Assembly: GCF_900141785.1 (NCBI RefSeq)
Contig: NZ_FQYP01000009.1
Location: 124,001 to 188,000, forward strand
Direction: 5' to 3'
Length of the DNA stretch: 64,000 bases
Source of the DNA: Aquimarina spongiae
GTDB taxonomy: Bacteria; Bacteroidota; Bacteroidia; Flavobacteriales; Flavobacteriaceae
Below, one piece after another: positions 32,301-41,734 of this stretch. Each line of letters begins with the position of its first letter. Position 1 is the first letter of the stretch. The translations under genes were made by a program, and so were the position numbers. The notes beneath the pieces were generated by a model, which had not been told where the DNA came from, searched no databases, and was given only the letters and a program-made list of their open reading frames with translations.

Positions 32301-34814
32301 AACAAAAACATAATACGATTTACGATCTACAAGGCGACTTGCTTTAAATTGATTGATAAGTGTTTTCTGATCGCTTGTATAATTAGAAAGATTTCCAGTT
32401 TCGCCAACACCAATCTCAGTTTTATCAATATTTATGTTTCCGGCAATATTAAGGTTAAACGTAACCGAAGCTTGTTTATATATTTTGTTGAGTTGCAACC
32501 CCAAAACATCTGAGGCAGGCAAGTTGGCTCCGTTAACGGGTATAACAGTGATATTAACATTTTTATTAGCTAAGTGCCACTGCGAGAATACTCCCGCAAT
32601 TTTCTGTTGATCATTGTTGTTTTTTGGCTGTATCGTAGCATAAATGTTTTCATGCTCAAAAGTGTAGTATCCCTTTATTTGAAGTGTGATGATATTATCT
32701 TGATAGATTTCATAATCTATCTTTTCTCCATGGACGGTTTTTATTACCAAATCACTAATCTTAAGATCGGGATCAGTAATGGTAACTTTTGCGCGTATGA
32801 TATCGGTATCTCCATTCCCCACGGATTTATTGATGATATTGTAGGCGTTTCCTTGAACATCTTTAATTTGCTTGTAATGGGGTCCTAACTTAGATTCCTG
32901 ACCGGTTGGTATTCTATCAAATCCAAAGGAGTAGTCATTGTACTCCAAGAATTCTACTTTAATGCCTTGAGCGGTGAGTTCAGTAACTTCTCCGCTACTA
33001 TTTACACCATCAGTATTTTGAGTGTTTATTGGACCACCCGGAGCCATTTGTCCACCTTCCCTGATATTTCCGTCAGCATCTACATGAAAAATATCTCTGG
33101 AGCCATCGGGATTAGTATCCATAATGGTCACATCATCTCCTCCAGGATATTCTATAGTTGCACCACTGGTAGGGTTAGTAATCACAATACTACCATCGTC
33201 TGCAATACTTATATGCTCTATGGTGATATCATAATCTAGATTGATATTACGTAAATCATTATCTCCTTCAAAAACATCTAATATTTCATTTACAGAGGCC
33301 AAACCTCCCCATTTTTGATCATAGTCAGTTTCTACTTTACCATCAATCAGTTGATAATCTGTATTGATTTTTATGTTATTGAAACTTACTTTAATTCTCG
33401 TGTCGTTTAAGTATGGTACTACGATGTATCCCCACCCCGAAAATGTTTTTTCTTGTGCTAACCCTTGGTTTTCATTTTCAATTTCTGTTGGGTTTTCATC
33501 TTCATCAGGCTCTTTAGGGATAGTTGTAGTGTAGGTTGTATTCCCTTCTGTGATAGCTTTTATGGTGACAGGAAAATCTCCTGCCGTAAAAGTTTCATTA
33601 ATAACCAATTGTTGAATAGATTCTTGATTTGTAATTTCTATTTCGGGAGTGATACCGCAATTATATACCGTTTCATTTTCAGAACCGGGAAGGGTAGTTG
33701 TAAATTCATAAACCTGAGAGTAGGTAAGTGGACCATCTTGTAAGCATTGACCTCCAACTCTAAACTCATACGTTGTACCAGGCTCTAGGTTATAAATGGT
33801 AGTGTATTGATTCTGAGTGCCAGCATTAAACCAAGTACTGGTATTTCCATTCTTTTTTCGATACTGAATATCATATAACTTATGATCAATACCCTGCCAG
33901 TATATTTTTTCGGTTGTTGGGTTTTTTGCTTCTGCCAAAATTGCCGCAGGCTCTGCACAGATCCCTGTATATAGAAAGTGATGAATCTCACTAAATCCGT
34001 CATTTTTAAAAACAGAAGTCTCGCTAATTCCGTCATCAACAATAGCTCTAACTCTCCAACCATACATTTTGTCTGGCAACAAAGGAGGCTCTGCGGGTCC
34101 ATATAATAAAGTGGTTGCAAAGGTAGTGGTTTGATACAATGGTCTGCTGGCAAGAAACGCGGCCTGTGGGTCCATTTGAGTATCCCACAACTCTGCTAAT
34201 GTAAATTCATAAGAAACATTTGTGGCATTAAGGTTTCTGGGTGTCCATTGAAAAATAATATTTTGTGGTTCTTTATATAATACTTGTTCTCCTCGATTGG
34301 GAATGTTCAGAAAAGGAGGATCATTTAACACCAGATAAACTGGTACACAAGTTTTACGAGAAATTCGTCTTCCTGAAAAAACATCAAATACTTCAAAGCA
34401 GAATTGATACAAGCCTTCTGGTAGAGGATTAGCATATTGTTGAGGAGATATTCCCAAAAGATTCTGAAATGAAAAATTGGCTTGTAGATCTAAGTTTGTT
34501 AATCGTAGAGGAACACCTCCATCCAAGAAAATAGGATTTGCACCTACCAAAACATCATTGTTTTGAACAGAAAGTCCAGCATTATTTTCTAAAAAGAATT
34601 TTATCCTTACTTGTACATTGGATTCGTTAATATCGGTAAACAACAAATTAAGAATTAGCTTTTCACTTCCAGAGGTCGCATACTCTGAAAGATTTAAGCT
34701 GTAAGGAGGAATAAGCTGGGGACTTACTTGGACAGGAAACACCTGTGCATGTATCCAAATAGGGATACAGAGTAAAAAAAATAGCAGTTGATTTGTGTAT
34801 GATCTCATCTCCAT
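29313..34814 (-). CDS. giant TANFOR-like secreted protein with FN3 and metalloprotease-like motif
   Basis: 1833 residues with a signal peptide ending IHAQ. The start VFPVQVSPQLIPPYSLNLSE and NDPPFLNIPNRGE...IIFQWTPRNLNATNVSYEF match the large Bacteroidota proteins annotated as TANFOR-domain. A fibronectin type III domain lies at about 285-375 (PAAILAEAKNPTTEKIYWQG). A zinc-peptidase-like motif TLAHELGHGAFALQHPF sits at about 880-900. The C-terminal 400 residues are helical and hydrophobic in part (VVGGTAKIFRLSGHYAAKTI). Relatives often end in a toxin domain; here the chain ends FRTNNPTQGRCN and the toxin is a separate gene 12 nt later. Likely the delivery or scaffold protein of the locus. Confidence 0.7.
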   Translation of the reverse strand: MEMRSYTNQLLFFLLCIPIWIHAQVFPVQVSPQLIPPYSLNLSEYATSGSEKLILNLLFTDINESNVQVRIKFFLENNAGLSVQNNDVLVGANPIFLDGGVPLRLTNLDLQANFSFQNLLGISPQQYANPLPEGLYQFCFEVFDVFSGRRISRKTCVPVYLVLNDPPFLNIPNRGEQVLYKEPQNIIFQWTPRNLNATNVSYEFTLAELWDTQMDPQAAFLASRPLYQTTTFATTLLYGPAEPPLLPDKMYGWRVRAIVDDGISETSVFKNDGFSEIHHFLYTGICAEPAAILAEAKNPTTEKIYWQGIDHKLYDIQYRKKNGNTSTWFNAGTQNQYTTIYNLEPGTTYEFRVGGQCLQDGPLTYSQVYEFTTTLPGSENETVYNCGITPEIEITNQESIQQLVINETFTAGDFPVTIKAITEGNTTYTTTIPKEPDEDENPTEIENENQGLAQEKTFSGWGYIVVPYLNDTRIKVSFNNIKINTDYQLIDGKVETDYDQKWGGLASVNEILDVFEGDNDLRNINLDYDITIEHISIADDGSIVITNPTSGATIEYPGGDDVTIMDTNPDGSRDIFHVDADGNIREGGQMAPGGPINTQNTDGVNSSGEVTELTAQGIKVEFLEYNDYSFGFDRIPTGQESKLGPHYKQIKDVQGNAYNIINKSVGNGDTDIIRAKVTITDPDLKISDLVIKTVHGEKIDYEIYQDNIITLQIKGYYTFEHENIYATIQPKNNNDQQKIAGVFSQWHLANKNVNITVIPVNGANLPASDVLGLQLNKIYKQASVTFNLNIAGNINIDKTEIGVGETGNLSNYTSDQKTLINQFKASRLVDRKSYYVFVFGNDIRPSRSSVAGFMPLKRQFGFVFSNNLSQQEEGKSSLAGTLAHELGHGAFALQHPFKKLGTTPGGTDWLMDYGSGLRLSHFDWSQIHNPEFRLYLFQDEEDAALTVSVLAPNGYPITYQGEGGIVFTEEIPTYSNGAAFAIFENDRLYTWDPGRGDYFFEDIRNSNIVEASNTGIIQLYWHKGSCEDNEIYQTSFTNIRQNYLNNNQIQLNLNVSKNSLPQGISFVGKAGCSADDCGNIAIPEVFLLKDLAKEISISKNMELVSNLDMIEYINNLNQCALKELTYEEVSKLLTIAMLQSDFGTPQQTERAIMKLMQLIPLDQERVLMRQLLEINNGLPIGNTIARTVNERFPEISENKDGVFIYRLSEMISSLSNDEKWKIFNLIIKYKFDSLEGIVLESLNNGLTSLSEQTDYQKAQIPGVLSLFVEMLKDPNITSAINDFKLVYDIAELKLQHREQFIAFTISDHLILDFNHNHPRQTPITPNTPMKRVFQITPRQFSWIVPIFNIRQAQNRFVLEGGQYRIVDNYLEEYVHWYQYLRDNNWDKTNFERNPTDFLKAFYDEFIEYLELSNENNAAFWNRIGTVTCDNITEVIRHINEKENAETLRNLNLETRASFLESFFNPDCSYTSTIATDNQSHTIPASVSSVTKVLNSYTKNDRSILSTIEDIGLKNIERRFFFDRDFNMFCLWLGTQIMVTGQGNIVQLPSGAFDIKDIPSIDPSQMLQLEADIFQFENFSAQLEQNQVVVSEMIDHGGRSRVPQIRKDVYNYDDLVLVYVSGSFNFLGKPLKKGEVLLLPAIQAYAMSETNQTTVGWNTFMLALDVASVVVPVVGGTAKIFRLSGHYAAKTILASDIAASSASAVVTALNADAIDPDLRFKIQMTALVTSLPAFFVNAPNRADLDALRRNLDNEINGLDIPSNMKTDLRSSYGGSSVINQTPAQKMRNSLPTDELRRIFDEDFQNIDRLDDLGDEFFEGWLKFRTNNPTQGRCN

Positions 34815-34839
34815 GTACTTTATATTCTAGATTACAGTT

Positions 34840-36189
34840 CTAAACACCTTGCTTTTGTACTTTTATATCAACAATGATGTATGAATTTTGCCCATCTAGA
34901 ACGAATTGCTTTATTTTTATCGCGCCTTTTCTACCTTCTTGTGTTTGAAAAAGAACTATGCGTGGGACTTCTTGATTATCGAAACTTTGTAATCCACCGG
35001 GTGTTTCGGTGATTACAAGATTTCTAAGTTGAGTGTCGTCTTGTATTTCATCAAATTGTTCTACTGAAAGTGATGCCGTACAATTACAGAGTTCTTGCGA
35101 GTTAATAACTCTTGTACGCTTACCGTTTTGAAAGGGTTCAAATGTGGTTTCTGATAACTGATCTGGACTCACGAATCTATTTCTTGTAAATCCTTCATTC
35201 AATCCAAAGAAGACCAAGTCAATACTTCTTTCAACTTCGTTAGTAATTTCGTCGCTTGTATAAACAAGTCGATTCGAGATGCTGAAAAAACTTCCTACAG
35301 TATTTGATGTATGAGCGGTATTGATGCCAAGCCTAACATCGTTAAACACTCGCAAGTTGGTATTGAGGAATACTTCTATGGTTTTTGTTATTACTTCGAT
35401 GTTTTTGCTGTTCGAGGCTGTTAGTGTTATTGTCTGCATACCAGGTTGGTCAAAAACTACTTCAGGATTCTCATCATTAGAGGTTTGAGGAGTTGCATTG
35501 CTGAAACTCCATTGAAATGAAGTAGCACTTATTGAATTATTTTCTAACTCAATTTGAACGGGAACTTGATAATCATCATCTTCGAAAGCAGGTTGATAGG
35601 TAAAGTCCGCAAATAACAATGGAGCTACTGTAATTGTTTTCTGAAGTTCATAAGTTTCTCTACCATTGGTTATAGTTAAGGTAATTGAATGTTCGCCAGG
35701 TTCTGTAAAAACTACTTCTTCCGGATCCCTTTCTGTGGATTCTGAAGGAGTTCCTCCTTCAAACAGCCATAAATATGAGGTAGCGCCTGCAGACCTGTTC
35801 ACAAACGTATAGGAAGCAGGAGAAAAGTTATCGGTCGTTTCTTGAATTTCAAAATCTACCTCGACTGGATCATCTATTCTTATTTCAATAATTTTGGCAT
35901 CCCGAGAACCGTCTTGGTTTGTCCCTATTAATTCTATGTAATAAACACCTGGAGTTTCATATACTATTACTCCTGGATTCCTATTTATTGATCTTGAAGG
36001 AGATCCTCCTGTAAATCTCCACTCATAGTTTTCTGCTCCATTTGTTCTGTTGAAAAAAACTATTTGTACAGGAACAGAAAAGTCATCATTAAATACTTCT
36101 AAATCAAAATCGACTATAACGGGAATAGCTTCTTCTTTTACACATCCCCAAAAAAGAACCAAAATTGTTATATACGCGATTGTTCTCAT
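34840..36189 (-). CDS. PKD-repeat lipoprotein
   Basis: 449 residues. Lipobox FWGC near residue 16, then three PKD domains (about 20-110, 110-195, 195-280), each with the YEWRFTGG / YLWLFEGG / FQWSFSNA strand and a PGxxxI/ITLT strand. The C-terminal 165 residues form another beta-rich domain. PKD repeats bind surfaces or other proteins outside the cell. It lies 25 nt upstream of the giant TANFOR-like gene and 6 nt after the SprB-repeat gene, within the operon. Confidence 0.8.
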   Translation of the reverse strand: MRTIAYITILVLFWGCVKEEAIPVIVDFDLEVFNDDFSVPVQIVFFNRTNGAENYEWRFTGGSPSRSINRNPGVIVYETPGVYYIELIGTNQDGSRDAKIIEIRIDDPVEVDFEIQETTDNFSPASYTFVNRSAGATSYLWLFEGGTPSESTERDPEEVVFTEPGEHSITLTITNGRETYELQKTITVAPLLFADFTYQPAFEDDDYQVPVQIELENNSISATSFQWSFSNATPQTSNDENPEVVFDQPGMQTITLTASNSKNIEVITKTIEVFLNTNLRVFNDVRLGINTAHTSNTVGSFFSISNRLVYTSDEITNEVERSIDLVFFGLNEGFTRNRFVSPDQLSETTFEPFQNGKRTRVINSQELCNCTASLSVEQFDEIQDDTQLRNLVITETPGGLQSFDNQEVPRIVLFQTQEGRKGAIKIKQFVLDGQNSYIIVDIKVQKQGV

Positions 36190-36195
36190 ATGCTC

Positions 36196-39100
36196 CTATT
36201 GAACGATTAATTTTCGAGTTTCAGAACCATAAGGAGTTTCAAGAAGCATTAAGTAAACCCCTGTGGACATGGATAGAGAATAGTCAAGTAGAAATTCTTG
36301 ATTATTACTTTCACTACGTTCGTTCATAGTAGCTCCAGACACAAGGTCAATGATTTTTATCTTGATATTAGAAGTTTCTTTCAAACTGATTTTTGCATTG
36401 AAATCTCCTGCACTTGGGTTCGGATATAAAATAAACTCTTCGATAAATCCTCTTAGATTTGTATTTGTAACCTGTGGGGCGTCTATGGCGGGTTGTACCA
36501 AAATGGTTTTTTCGAAGTCCAAAAAACAATCTCCCTGGTAGGACCTCATGTTAATATCATATGCACCCTCTTGCTCAAATCTTACAACTAATTCTTCATT
36601 TGATTGTGAGATAATTTCTACTCCTTCTGGAACGTTCCAGTCCACAGTTTCGCCAATGGGATTACTTACGTTAATTAGGATCACGTCTTCGTTGGTATAT
36701 GCCTGCGTAGTGATGTAAAAATTAGAATCGATCGGTCTGTCAAAAGTTTCTATGTTCACTTGTCCTACTCCCACACATCCGGATCCATTAGTGACAGTAG
36801 CGGTATAGGTCCCTGTATGTGTTAGATTTACTATACTTTCAGAGCTTGTAAAACCATTTGTGCTGGTCCAGGAATAAGTCGCATTGGAATCATCAATGCT
36901 AACATCTAGTTCTAAGGATTGATCATTGCATAAAGATCTCCGTTCAACCATATCTATAAGCAGTGGTTCCGGATTTTCTAGAGTAGTTTCATAAAATGCC
37001 TTACATCCTGTAGCATCTGTAATTTCAATCCTATAAATGCCGGCTGATAAATTTTGTAAACTATTAGATGTGCTTCCCGTATTCCATAAATAGGTATACG
37101 GTGCTTGACCTCCTGTGATGTTTAGGTCGATTTGACCATCATTGCCTTCAGCACAAGTTGGAGATTCTACAGCTACAGGCTCAATGGTAATTGTATTGGG
37201 CTGTTCAACAGTAATTGTGCCCTCAACCTGGCATCCGTTAGCATCAACAACGAAAACAATATAAGTTCCTGCTATCAGATTGTCTATGTTTTGCGTAGTT
37301 CCTCCATTACTCCATTCGTAGGAGTAAGGCGGGACACCACCAGTTACCAAAGCCTCCAGGCTTGCATCGTTTCCTCTAGAACAGGTAACATCATTTTTGA
37401 GAAAATCTACAGTTAATTGTTCTGGTTGAGGCAGATATGAAGTCACATCATTAGGTTGAGCAATTTGGTAGCTTAAAGAACCATCTGCTTCAATCAGAGT
37501 AGAATATGTTCCTAGGGTTATTCCATTTTTATCGGTTACATTGAGCGAGTAGTATGTTGCCGTATCCAAAAAATCAATATAATTGTTATTCGTAGATATC
37601 TCTTGCGAACTCCCATCGTTTGATTGTATTCTCCAATGGTAGAAATATGGGAGTAGATCGCCATTGGGATTAGTAGGCACTGGTTCGCTATAGTCCGGGT
37701 TATCAATGTCAAAAGGAACTCCTCCGGTGACGGTAGCCGTTAATACTCCATCCTGAAATTGATCCGGGGTGCCATCAAAATTAGTATCTATGTTATTACT
37801 GTAAGCATTTGAAGCATTACAAGAAATAGGAGTTGTTTGAATGCTTATTTCTATAGGTGGTGGTTGAGTAAGAATAACAGATTCACTGGTCATGGTGCAA
37901 CCTTCTTTGTTGGTTGCGCCAGCATAATTAGCATCTCTTGCCGTAAGTGTATATTCTCCCTCTCCAACACTATGTAGCGTTACTAAATATCCCTGACCTT
38001 CATTGTAGACAGTATTTGTAGTTGTTACAATATTATTATTTTGATCTCGCCACTCAAATTCATAAGAATTATTATCGAAAGAAGTACCCCCGGTAATAGT
38101 TGCAATAATTCTTCCATCTGTAAAATTATATGCTAGTGGATTGTTTAAAACTTCAGTACTAATAAATAAGGGGGCATCTGGTTGAGTTATTACTACTTGT
38201 TGTACGATTTCTTCTCCGAGTTCAATTTCTCCGTCTATAACTGTTTGCCTCTTTGCTACGCACCCATTACCATCACGTATCTTGATATCATAAGTGTCCG
38301 GGAAGAGATTTTCTAGAATGTGGGATGTCGCTGATGAAAAAGGCAACCATTGGTTCTCCTCCCAAGTCTCGTTTTCTGTTTTGATTAGGTATTCGTAGCC
38401 TCCAATACCACCTGTAGCATTTATAGTAATCGAACCGTCTTGTCCTCCAAAACAAAATACATTCACGACATTATCGGCAGGGGCTTCGATAAAAGCAACA
38501 GGTGCTGGTCTGTCAATAACAAAGGTTGCTGAATGGTTTGGTGCACCGGTAAAATAGGTTGCTCCTTCATAAGTGCCCAAAGCTTGGATCAAAAAATCTG
38601 TAGAACTTGGAGGTAGGTTCGTTATCGTTAATGTGTTTCCCTCTTGAAAGGTTGTAATGTTATTAGCGTTTGCTACAATCTCTGCATCAGAACTTGAGTT
38701 ATCAGAGATACTAAAACCGAATAAATCACCTTCAATAAGTGGCCTATCGAAAGTTAGTGTAACCTCTCCATCGGTTGCATCATAACAACTTACCGGTTTC
38801 GTGGATATATCAATGATGTGAGGTGCCGATTTTCTAATCTGATAGTTTATAGTTTGCTGCTCTCCATCACCAATATATTCACACCCTTCTATTCTAAATA
38901 GGATTTCTTTGCCTATAACAGAGTCATCAAATAGACTTTCTAGTGCTACATCTAATACAGGGCTAGAAGATGAACCTGGAAAATCCTGCCAGGGCTCTAG
39001 AGTTGTTCCATCCAAAAATGTATATTGCCAATTGTAAACGCTACTATTATATTCTTCACTTGCTAATACTTGAAAAGGATCTTCATAACCTACTATATCG

Positions 39101-39609
39101 GATGGAGATGTTCTTTGAACATCAGGTAATGGAGTAATCTCATAATCAAAAGACAGTGTTAATTGAACTTCCATACTTCCAGTAAAAATATTTCCATCTC
39201 GCTCTCTAGCATAGAAAGAACCCGTTGTGCATGGATCCATATCTATGTTTCTTCGAAAAGTCTCTCGTACTCTACCTCCTCTGGATCCACCGACGCAACG
39301 TGTTCCAAAAAAACCATAGTTAACTCTATCTTTCCCGTACATGTAGATATCCATCCGTTCTACAATGCCGTCTAAGATAAATTCTCTATCAGGTAACGGA
39401 CCTTCACGACCATTTCCGTCTGTCAAAAATCTTTGTGAACCTCCTCCTTTGAAATAAGCTGTGAGATATATGTTATCTCTACATCTTCCATCTCCCCATC
39501 GGGCATCATAATCGTAGTTTGTGATTTTTATGCTAGTTTGTTGTGCAAAAACAATACAGGAGAATAAAACAAAAAGTACCGTGATTACATTTTTCATATT
39601 TGCTTTCAT
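36196..39609 (-). CDS. SprB-repeat surface protein with T9SS type A sorting domain
   Basis: 1137 residues, signal peptide ending VFAQ. Several SprB-type repeats are visible, such as PTCAEGNDGQIDLNITGGQA...PYTYLWNTGSTSNSLQNL and VTCSRGNDASLEALVTGG, plus further Ig-like beta domains. The last 75 residues (FILYPNPSAGDFNAKISL ... GVYLMLLETPYGSETRKLIVQ) are a type A T9SS C-terminal sorting signal, so it should cross the outer membrane by T9SS and be attached to the surface. Relatives are adhesins. Its place 2 nt after the FN3 gene ties the operon to T9SS. Confidence 0.88.
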   Translation of the reverse strand: MKANMKNVITVLFVLFSCIVFAQQTSIKITNYDYDARWGDGRCRDNIYLTAYFKGGGSQRFLTDGNGREGPLPDREFILDGIVERMDIYMYGKDRVNYGFFGTRCVGGSRGGRVRETFRRNIDMDPCTTGSFYARERDGNIFTGSMEVQLTLSFDYEITPLPDVQRTSPSDIVGYEDPFQVLASEEYNSSVYNWQYTFLDGTTLEPWQDFPGSSSSPVLDVALESLFDDSVIGKEILFRIEGCEYIGDGEQQTINYQIRKSAPHIIDISTKPVSCYDATDGEVTLTFDRPLIEGDLFGFSISDNSSSDAEIVANANNITTFQEGNTLTITNLPPSSTDFLIQALGTYEGATYFTGAPNHSATFVIDRPAPVAFIEAPADNVVNVFCFGGQDGSITINATGGIGGYEYLIKTENETWEENQWLPFSSATSHILENLFPDTYDIKIRDGNGCVAKRQTVIDGEIELGEEIVQQVVITQPDAPLFISTEVLNNPLAYNFTDGRIIATITGGTSFDNNSYEFEWRDQNNNIVTTTNTVYNEGQGYLVTLHSVGEGEYTLTARDANYAGATNKEGCTMTSESVILTQPPPIEISIQTTPISCNASNAYSNNIDTNFDGTPDQFQDGVLTATVTGGVPFDIDNPDYSEPVPTNPNGDLLPYFYHWRIQSNDGSSQEISTNNNYIDFLDTATYYSLNVTDKNGITLGTYSTLIEADGSLSYQIAQPNDVTSYLPQPEQLTVDFLKNDVTCSRGNDASLEALVTGGVPPYSYEWSNGGTTQNIDNLIAGTYIVFVVDANGCQVEGTITVEQPNTITIEPVAVESPTCAEGNDGQIDLNITGGQAPYTYLWNTGSTSNSLQNLSAGIYRIEITDATGCKAFYETTLENPEPLLIDMVERRSLCNDQSLELDVSIDDSNATYSWTSTNGFTSSESIVNLTHTGTYTATVTNGSGCVGVGQVNIETFDRPIDSNFYITTQAYTNEDVILINVSNPIGETVDWNVPEGVEIISQSNEELVVRFEQEGAYDINMRSYQGDCFLDFEKTILVQPAIDAPQVTNTNLRGFIEEFILYPNPSAGDFNAKISLKETSNIKIKIIDLVSGATMNERSESNNQEFLLDYSLSMSTGVYLMLLETPYGSETRKLIVQ

Positions 39610-39611
39610 AG

Positions 39612-41720
39612 TTAAAATTCTATTTCCTTGGTTTTTATAGTTGAATGACTACCGTTTGTAGTAATCGCCTTAAGATGATATACATAAATGTTATTGGGAG
39701 AAACTGATCTATCTTCTATTTTGTTGATCGATCCTAGAACTTGTTTCCATAAAACTGGATCTTCTTCTTTTTTTGATTTGTAGATCAAAATCTCGGCGAT
39801 ATCTTTTGACGTATTTCTCCAGTTCAAGTTGATTTTATTGTTTGTTCTGTCTGCAATAACAGAAAACCCTTTTATCATATCAGGGACAGTATTTTTAAAG
39901 ACTAAAGTAACTGGAGTTGAGGCTTCTGAGATTAGACCTGTATTATCTTTTGCAAAAATGGCATACCTATATTTTGTGTTTGATTTAAGCGTAGTGTCCG
40001 TAAACGAAGTCTCGGTTTTTGTAGTCAATAGTAGTTCCCATCCCTTTTCTGATTCTTCAGTATTTTGCCTGTATAATTGATGTGATTCTACATCTGTACT
40101 ACTGCTTCTAATCCATTCTAAATAGACTCCATTAGTATTTATTTTATAATCAACAAATGTTGGAGAAGAAGGAGGAATCACATCCGGTTTCTCAAGTTTT
40201 ATTTTTTCGGAATAGTCAGACATATTAAAACGTCTATCAACTGCGACAACTTGATAGAAAACCTCATTATTTAGCGATTTGATTTGTACCGTATCCCGAA
40301 AAACAGCTTTTTCTATAGGAGCAATGGTGATTTGCGAAACCTCTTCGTTTGCCAAATTCCCTCTAAAAATCCGATATCCCAAAATATCTTTCTCCATATT
40401 TGGTTGCCATTGCAACGTAACAATACCTAAGGAATCTATTGTTCCTTCAAAACCTATTGGGGGCGTTGGAGGAGTTTCATCTATAGTTTGAACAAAAGCT
40501 GATAGGGATTCTTTTTTTTGGTTGTTTTTTCCAATTGCAGTGATCGTGAAATAATTAGAAGGTGCTAGCTTTTGATATCTGGTTTTTCTGGAATTAGGCA
40601 AAAGGTCCTTATCCACAATTGTATAAGGACCTTTTTTATTCATAGACCAATTCAATTCAAACCTTAATATATTGCCTTCTACTGCTTTTGGAAACTCCCA
40701 TTCGATCAGTACAGTGTTTATGTCTTCTAATGTATAGTTTACAATATGAGGTATAGCGGTCAATTTTTTGATTCCCTCTGCAGAAACTACCTCTGAGGGT
40801 AAACTCTCCTCTCCAAAAGGAGAAATACCTTTCACTCTGTAGTAATATTTTTTATTGTTTACAGAAAGAGTATCAACATATTGCATTCTTTGTCTCTCAC
40901 TTTCAGATGTTCTGCTTAGATTAACCAGCGGAATGTCTTCTAATTGAGTAAAATCAATTCCATTTTCAGATTTTTCTACATAATACGTTGTAAATAAAGA
41001 TTTGAACATTTCGTATTCCCAAGTTAATAGGATCGTTTTATCATCTGGTATTGCTATAAGATCTATCGGGGCAGGTAAGGGTTCTGGCTGCAAAGATTTC
41101 ACAACTACCGAACCCGAATGTATTTTTAATAAGTTTTCTGGTACAACAGCGGATATTCTATACAGATATTCTTCATTATCAGAGATTGATCTATCTTCAT
41201 AACCTAATGCTGCCATTTTTGCTCCTTCAAAATTCATGTCGGCAGCAAAAAGTGCAAACGAAAATCGTTGTTCTGCTTCTTTGGATTTGTTAATGATTTG
41301 AGCCATCGCGCCCTCATCTTCCATACCTTCCACCTCAAAATTTTCTCCAAATAAGGCCTGTGCCAAAATTGCCGCATAGTCGTTGTTTTCAGCTAGGGTT
41401 TGCCATTCTTCTAAAGGCTCAGGAATTAACGGGGCAGATGTAAGTATTTTTTTTTCAGGAGGCGAAACTAATATTCCGTTTCTTGAAACAGTATATCGTT
41501 CAATCTGATATCCATAGGTATTGGCTTTCATCCAAGCAGAAGGTGATGTAGGAGCCCATCTCAATAAAATTTTTTCGTTTTGAACACGGGCTATTACCTG
41601 TATCGTCGGGTCTTGACCTACATTTTGAGTGAATGCAGAAAGAGATACTACGAACAGAATAAAAAGACAGATAGATCTTTTTAATGAATTTGATGATAAA
41701 GCCCCTTTAATATGATACAT
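39612..41720 (-). CDS. exported fibronectin type III repeat protein
   Basis: 702 residues. A signal segment (LKRSICLFILFVVSLSAFTQ) precedes a first divergent domain and then about five FN3 domains, seen as repeats of the type IDLIAIPDDKTILLTWEYEM ... YYYRVKGISPFGEES (about 215-310), and further copies to the end (VIADRTNNKINLNWRNTSKD). It has no sorting tail. It overlaps closely with its neighbours (14 nt upstream and 2 nt downstream), so co-translation and a shared complex are likely. Confidence 0.75.
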   Translation of the reverse strand: MYHIKGALSSNSLKRSICLFILFVVSLSAFTQNVGQDPTIQVIARVQNEKILLRWAPTSPSAWMKANTYGYQIERYTVSRNGILVSPPEKKILTSAPLIPEPLEEWQTLAENNDYAAILAQALFGENFEVEGMEDEGAMAQIINKSKEAEQRFSFALFAADMNFEGAKMAALGYEDRSISDNEEYLYRISAVVPENLLKIHSGSVVVKSLQPEPLPAPIDLIAIPDDKTILLTWEYEMFKSLFTTYYVEKSENGIDFTQLEDIPLVNLSRTSESERQRMQYVDTLSVNNKKYYYRVKGISPFGEESLPSEVVSAEGIKKLTAIPHIVNYTLEDINTVLIEWEFPKAVEGNILRFELNWSMNKKGPYTIVDKDLLPNSRKTRYQKLAPSNYFTITAIGKNNQKKESLSAFVQTIDETPPTPPIGFEGTIDSLGIVTLQWQPNMEKDILGYRIFRGNLANEEVSQITIAPIEKAVFRDTVQIKSLNNEVFYQVVAVDRRFNMSDYSEKIKLEKPDVIPPSSPTFVDYKINTNGVYLEWIRSSSTDVESHQLYRQNTEESEKGWELLLTTKTETSFTDTTLKSNTKYRYAIFAKDNTGLISEASTPVTLVFKNTVPDMIKGFSVIADRTNNKINLNWRNTSKDIAEILIYKSKKEEDPVLWKQVLGSINKIEDRSVSPNNIYVYHLKAITTNGSHSTIKTKEIEF

Positions 41721-41734
41721 TTTTTATTTTTTTT

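Noticed and set aside
29313..34814. Calling the giant protein itself the toxin
   Set aside because: I see no toxin domain at its C-terminus; the TNT-like domain is in the next gene. The HELGH motif could be a protease, but its role is unclear.
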